From Anaerolineae bacterium (GTDB lineage: Bacteria > Chloroflexota > Anaerolineae > Promineifilales > Promineifilaceae): 6,737 bases of DNA. Of this stretch, positions 5,674-6,737 are shown in pieces. Both the position numbers and the translations under genes were made by a program. The stretch lies in assembly GCA_028284105.1 (NCBI GenBank), contig JANQSK010000114.1, positions 1 to 6,737 on the forward strand. Reading direction: 5' to 3'. A model generated the notes under the pieces. The model ran no database searches. It was not told the origin of the DNA and worked only from the letters and a program-made list of their open reading frames with translations. How positions within the stretch are numbered: the first letter of the stretch is position 1; the number at the start of each line of letters is the position of its first letter.

Positions 5674-6068
5674 GATGCACCTTCCTTTCCGCCAAATACA
5701 AGCGCACCGCTGGTATATTGATTGCCAAAAGTGAGGTGAGCCACAGCCACTTGATTGATAGCAATTCTAAAAAAAGCATCACTTAATTCTGACATTGGAT
5801 GGACAAATGCAGACCAAACCATACCGTTAGAAATGGCATAGCGCGCATCTAATGCACTGTGGAAATTGGCTTCCATTGCTTGCATCAACATATTGTCTTC
5901 AAGCTTGTCCACTTCAATGATAGGCGCAATTAAACGCATTCTGTCTGCGTTGGCATCAAAAACAAGAACGATAGTGACATTGTAAAAGACAAATTGCACC
6001 ATGTTCCCATTTACCTGTATGTGATCACCAACTTGATTGATGGTTTGAATCATTAAGTCTGGAGTCAT
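5670..6068 (-). CDS. YbjN/CesT-fold (type III chaperone-like) protein
   Basis: This soluble protein has 132 residues from the ATG at 6068. The pattern FVFYNVTIVLVFDANADRMRLIAPI, then LEDNMLMQAMEANFHSALDARYAI, then MVWSAFVHP, then a QV-containing helix and FGNQYTSGALVFGG, matches the alternating strand and helix plan of the YbjN / Tir-chaperone-like superfamily, and NFHSALDARYA is typical of it. Members bind peptides or partner proteins; no catalytic residues are evident. The ATG is chosen over an in-frame TTG at 6134 because GGGAGG (6078-6073) precedes it by 4 bases, and the TTG extension would run through a perfect hairpin and has no ribosome site. Its TGA overlaps the GTG of the membrane protein gene by 4 bases, making a two-gene operon in which this protein may act on its membrane neighbour (inference). 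Confidence 0.7.
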   Translation of the reverse strand: MTPDLMIQTINQVGDHIQVNGNMVQFVFYNVTIVLVFDANADRMRLIAPIIEVDKLEDNMLMQAMEANFHSALDARYAISNGMVWSAFVHPMSELSDAFFRIAINQVAVAHLTFGNQYTSGALVFGGKEGAS

Positions 6069-6096
6069 TGTTCCTCCCAAAACTAAAAATTGATGA

Positions 6097-6127
6097 GTTT
6101 GAATCGAGGCACGACGTCGATTCAAAC
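6097..6127 (-). promoter_or_regulatory. Perfect 11-bp hairpin at the 5' end of the YbjN operon message
   Basis: GTTTGAATCGA and its exact complement (6117-6127 with 6097-6107) flank a 9-nt loop. The hairpin begins about 12 bases after the -10 box and so sits almost at the 5' end of the transcript, 19 bases before the Shine-Dalgarno site. It is followed by TCATCAATTTTT, not by an immediate U-run. A 5' stabilising hairpin, an operator or a weak attenuator are all possible. Confidence 0.6.
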
Positions 6128-6139
6128 CTGACAATAGAT

Positions 6140-6145
6140 AGTATA
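6140..6145 (-). promoter_or_regulatory. -10 box of the YbjN/PH-membrane operon
   Basis: TATACT on the - strand matches the -10 consensus at five of six positions, with a start point expected near 6133. The best -35 candidate, GAGACA, would need a 19-base spacer, so the -35 contact is weak. Confidence 0.45.
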
Positions 6146-6270
6146 AATGATTTTTATTCGATTTGTCTCATTCAGGTGGGATTAAAGTACTGTTAACCAC
6201 ACTTATGGTGAATTCAATTAAATGAAATATTGATATGAGAGAAACTTTTGCAATTTAGAGTATTTAAACT

Positions 6271-6645
6271 TTAGCACATCATGATTTTTACAATATTGCC
6301 ATCAGGGTCGAGAACGTCCACAAAAGATGAGCCATCATTGCCTGTGTGAATCATATCTTCTGCAAGATGGCCTGCTTCAAGCAAGCGATTGGCTAACTCC
6401 TCAAACGATGGATTGGCCAGCATCAAATGAAAATCAACAGACCCGCTGATGTGCCCGTTGCCGCCGCCCATGCCTGGTTTATAGAGTGCTAGCGAAACTT
6501 CACCTGCAGATAGCTGAGCCCAGCCAAACTCCTCAGCCGCAAATTGAAGCTCAAATCCCAGCGTTTCTGAATAAAATTTAGAGGAAGCTTCGATGTCTGA
6601 TACAGGCACTTTAATCATTTGAATTTGGAAGTGTGGTGAACTCAT
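6271..6645 (-). CDS. VOC (glyoxalase/bleomycin-resistance fold) protein
   Basis: This 124-residue single-chain VOC protein has two beta-alpha-beta-beta-beta modules. The first shows KVPVSDIEASSKFYSETLGFEL (12-33), the second SVDFHLMLANPSFEEL (69-84) and the closing VLDPDGNIVKIMM (111-123). VOC proteins usually bind a divalent metal through a His or Gln in the first strand and a Glu in the last strand (DPDGNxxE). Here the last position is Lys119-Val-Lys-type sequence with no Glu, and the first-strand position is not His, so metal binding is doubtful and the glyoxalase label should not be read as an activity. The ATG has AAAGGA 6 bases upstream (SD at 6657-6652). The stop is followed by about 200 bases before the next start. 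The gene appears monocistronic. One ACGGCCGT palindrome lies 56 bases upstream of its start. Confidence 0.85.
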   Translation of the reverse strand: MSSPHFQIQMIKVPVSDIEASSKFYSETLGFELQFAAEEFGWAQLSAGEVSLALYKPGMGGGNGHISGSVDFHLMLANPSFEELANRLLEAGHLAEDMIHTGNDGSSFVDVLDPDGNIVKIMMC

Positions 6646-6686
6646 TAAATATCCTTTAAATCATGTGAAATTGTTGTTAGACGCGT

Positions 6687-6692
6687 ATTTTA
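6687..6692 (-). promoter_or_regulatory. Possible -10 box for the VOC gene
   Basis: TAAAAT matches the -10 consensus at five of six positions, 41 bases before the ATG. TTGACT occurs upstream but 23 bases away, too far for a standard spacer. The assignment is tentative. Confidence 0.3.
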
Positions 6693-6737
6693 TCAGAGAA
6701 ACGGCCGTTTATAATAGTCAATCCACCCGCTAAATCC

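Larger units (their letters stand above)
451..6708. repeat. Highly iterated palindrome ACGGCCGT, 11 copies
   Basis: Copies start at 451, 733, 1762, 1932, 2144, 2789, 3493, 3635, 4705, 5639 and 6701 (8 bases each). Seven extend to AACGGCCGTT; the other four (451, 1932, 3635, 5639) keep the AACGG half on one side. Eight lie inside genes, in all three frames: Thr-Ala-Val at 451, 733, 2144 and 5639; Asn-Gly-Arg at 1762 and 3635; Arg-Pro at 1932 and 3493. Three are intergenic, each upstream of a gene. No CGGCCG exists in the window outside this motif. Confidence 0.93.

Noticed and set aside
6069..6134. Upstream TTG start for the YbjN-like gene, adding 22 residues
   Set aside because: The extension translates an 11-bp perfect hairpin, lies at the probable transcription start and lacks a ribosome site, whereas the ATG at 6068 has GGGAGG in front.
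6213..6226. Near-palindrome TTCAATTAAATGAA after the VOC gene as terminator or operator
   Set aside because: Two mismatched positions, all AT, no U-tract context; it is expected by chance in AT-rich intergenic DNA.
451..6708. The repeated palindrome as a mobile element, CRISPR or REP-type repeat
   Set aside because: There is no shared flanking sequence beyond the 10-mer, no regular spacing (142 to 1070 bases apart), and copies are embedded in conserved protein motifs without disrupting them.

Overview
The window is a piece of bacterial chromosome of moderate-to-low GC. It has one gene on the + strand, cut off by the left edge, followed by a run of genes that are all on the - strand. Shine-Dalgarno sites, near-consensus sigma-70 promoters, stop/start overlaps and ordinary housekeeping families mark it as bacterial. 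The species cannot be fixed. The mix (DUF983 zinc-ribbon membrane protein, a TIGR04168-type phosphoesterase, a YbjN/CesT-fold protein, a coniferyl-aldehyde-type ALDH) would fit a metabolically broad environmental bacterium, possibly Chloroflexota, but that is a guess. There is no phage, IS, plasmid or CRISPR signature.

Layout, left to right: the C-terminal part of a Gfo/Idh/MocA oxidoreductase (+, 1-828); a hairpin-rich intergenic stretch (829-1305); a self-contained micro-transcription unit on the - strand with a perfect TTGACA-17-TATAAT promoter, a palindrome over the start site, a Shine-Dalgarno site, a 23-codon ORF and an intrinsic terminator (1437 down to 1250); a DUF983 gene directly abutting a metallophosphoesterase gene (2769 down to 1459); a two-helix small membrane protein with its own promoter (3088-2843); an aldehyde dehydrogenase (4645-3203); a two-gene operon of a YbjN-like protein and a PH-like/five-helix membrane protein, overlapping by 4 bases (6068-4717), preceded by a 5' hairpin; and a VOC/glyoxalase-fold protein (6645-6271).

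The most striking signal cuts across all of these. The palindrome ACGGCCGT occurs 11 times in 6.7 kb, against roughly 0.1 expected by chance. It is in genes and between genes, in all three reading frames, and usually as the 10-mer AACGGCCGTT. Every CGGCCG in the window is embedded in it. It behaves like a highly iterated palindrome, comparable in style to HIP1 (GCGATCGC) of cyanobacteria but with a different sequence.

No single pathway ties the genes together. The oxidoreductase, ALDH and VOC proteins are separate small-molecule enzymes, while the DUF983/phosphoesterase and YbjN/PH-membrane pairs are the only clear co-translated units.
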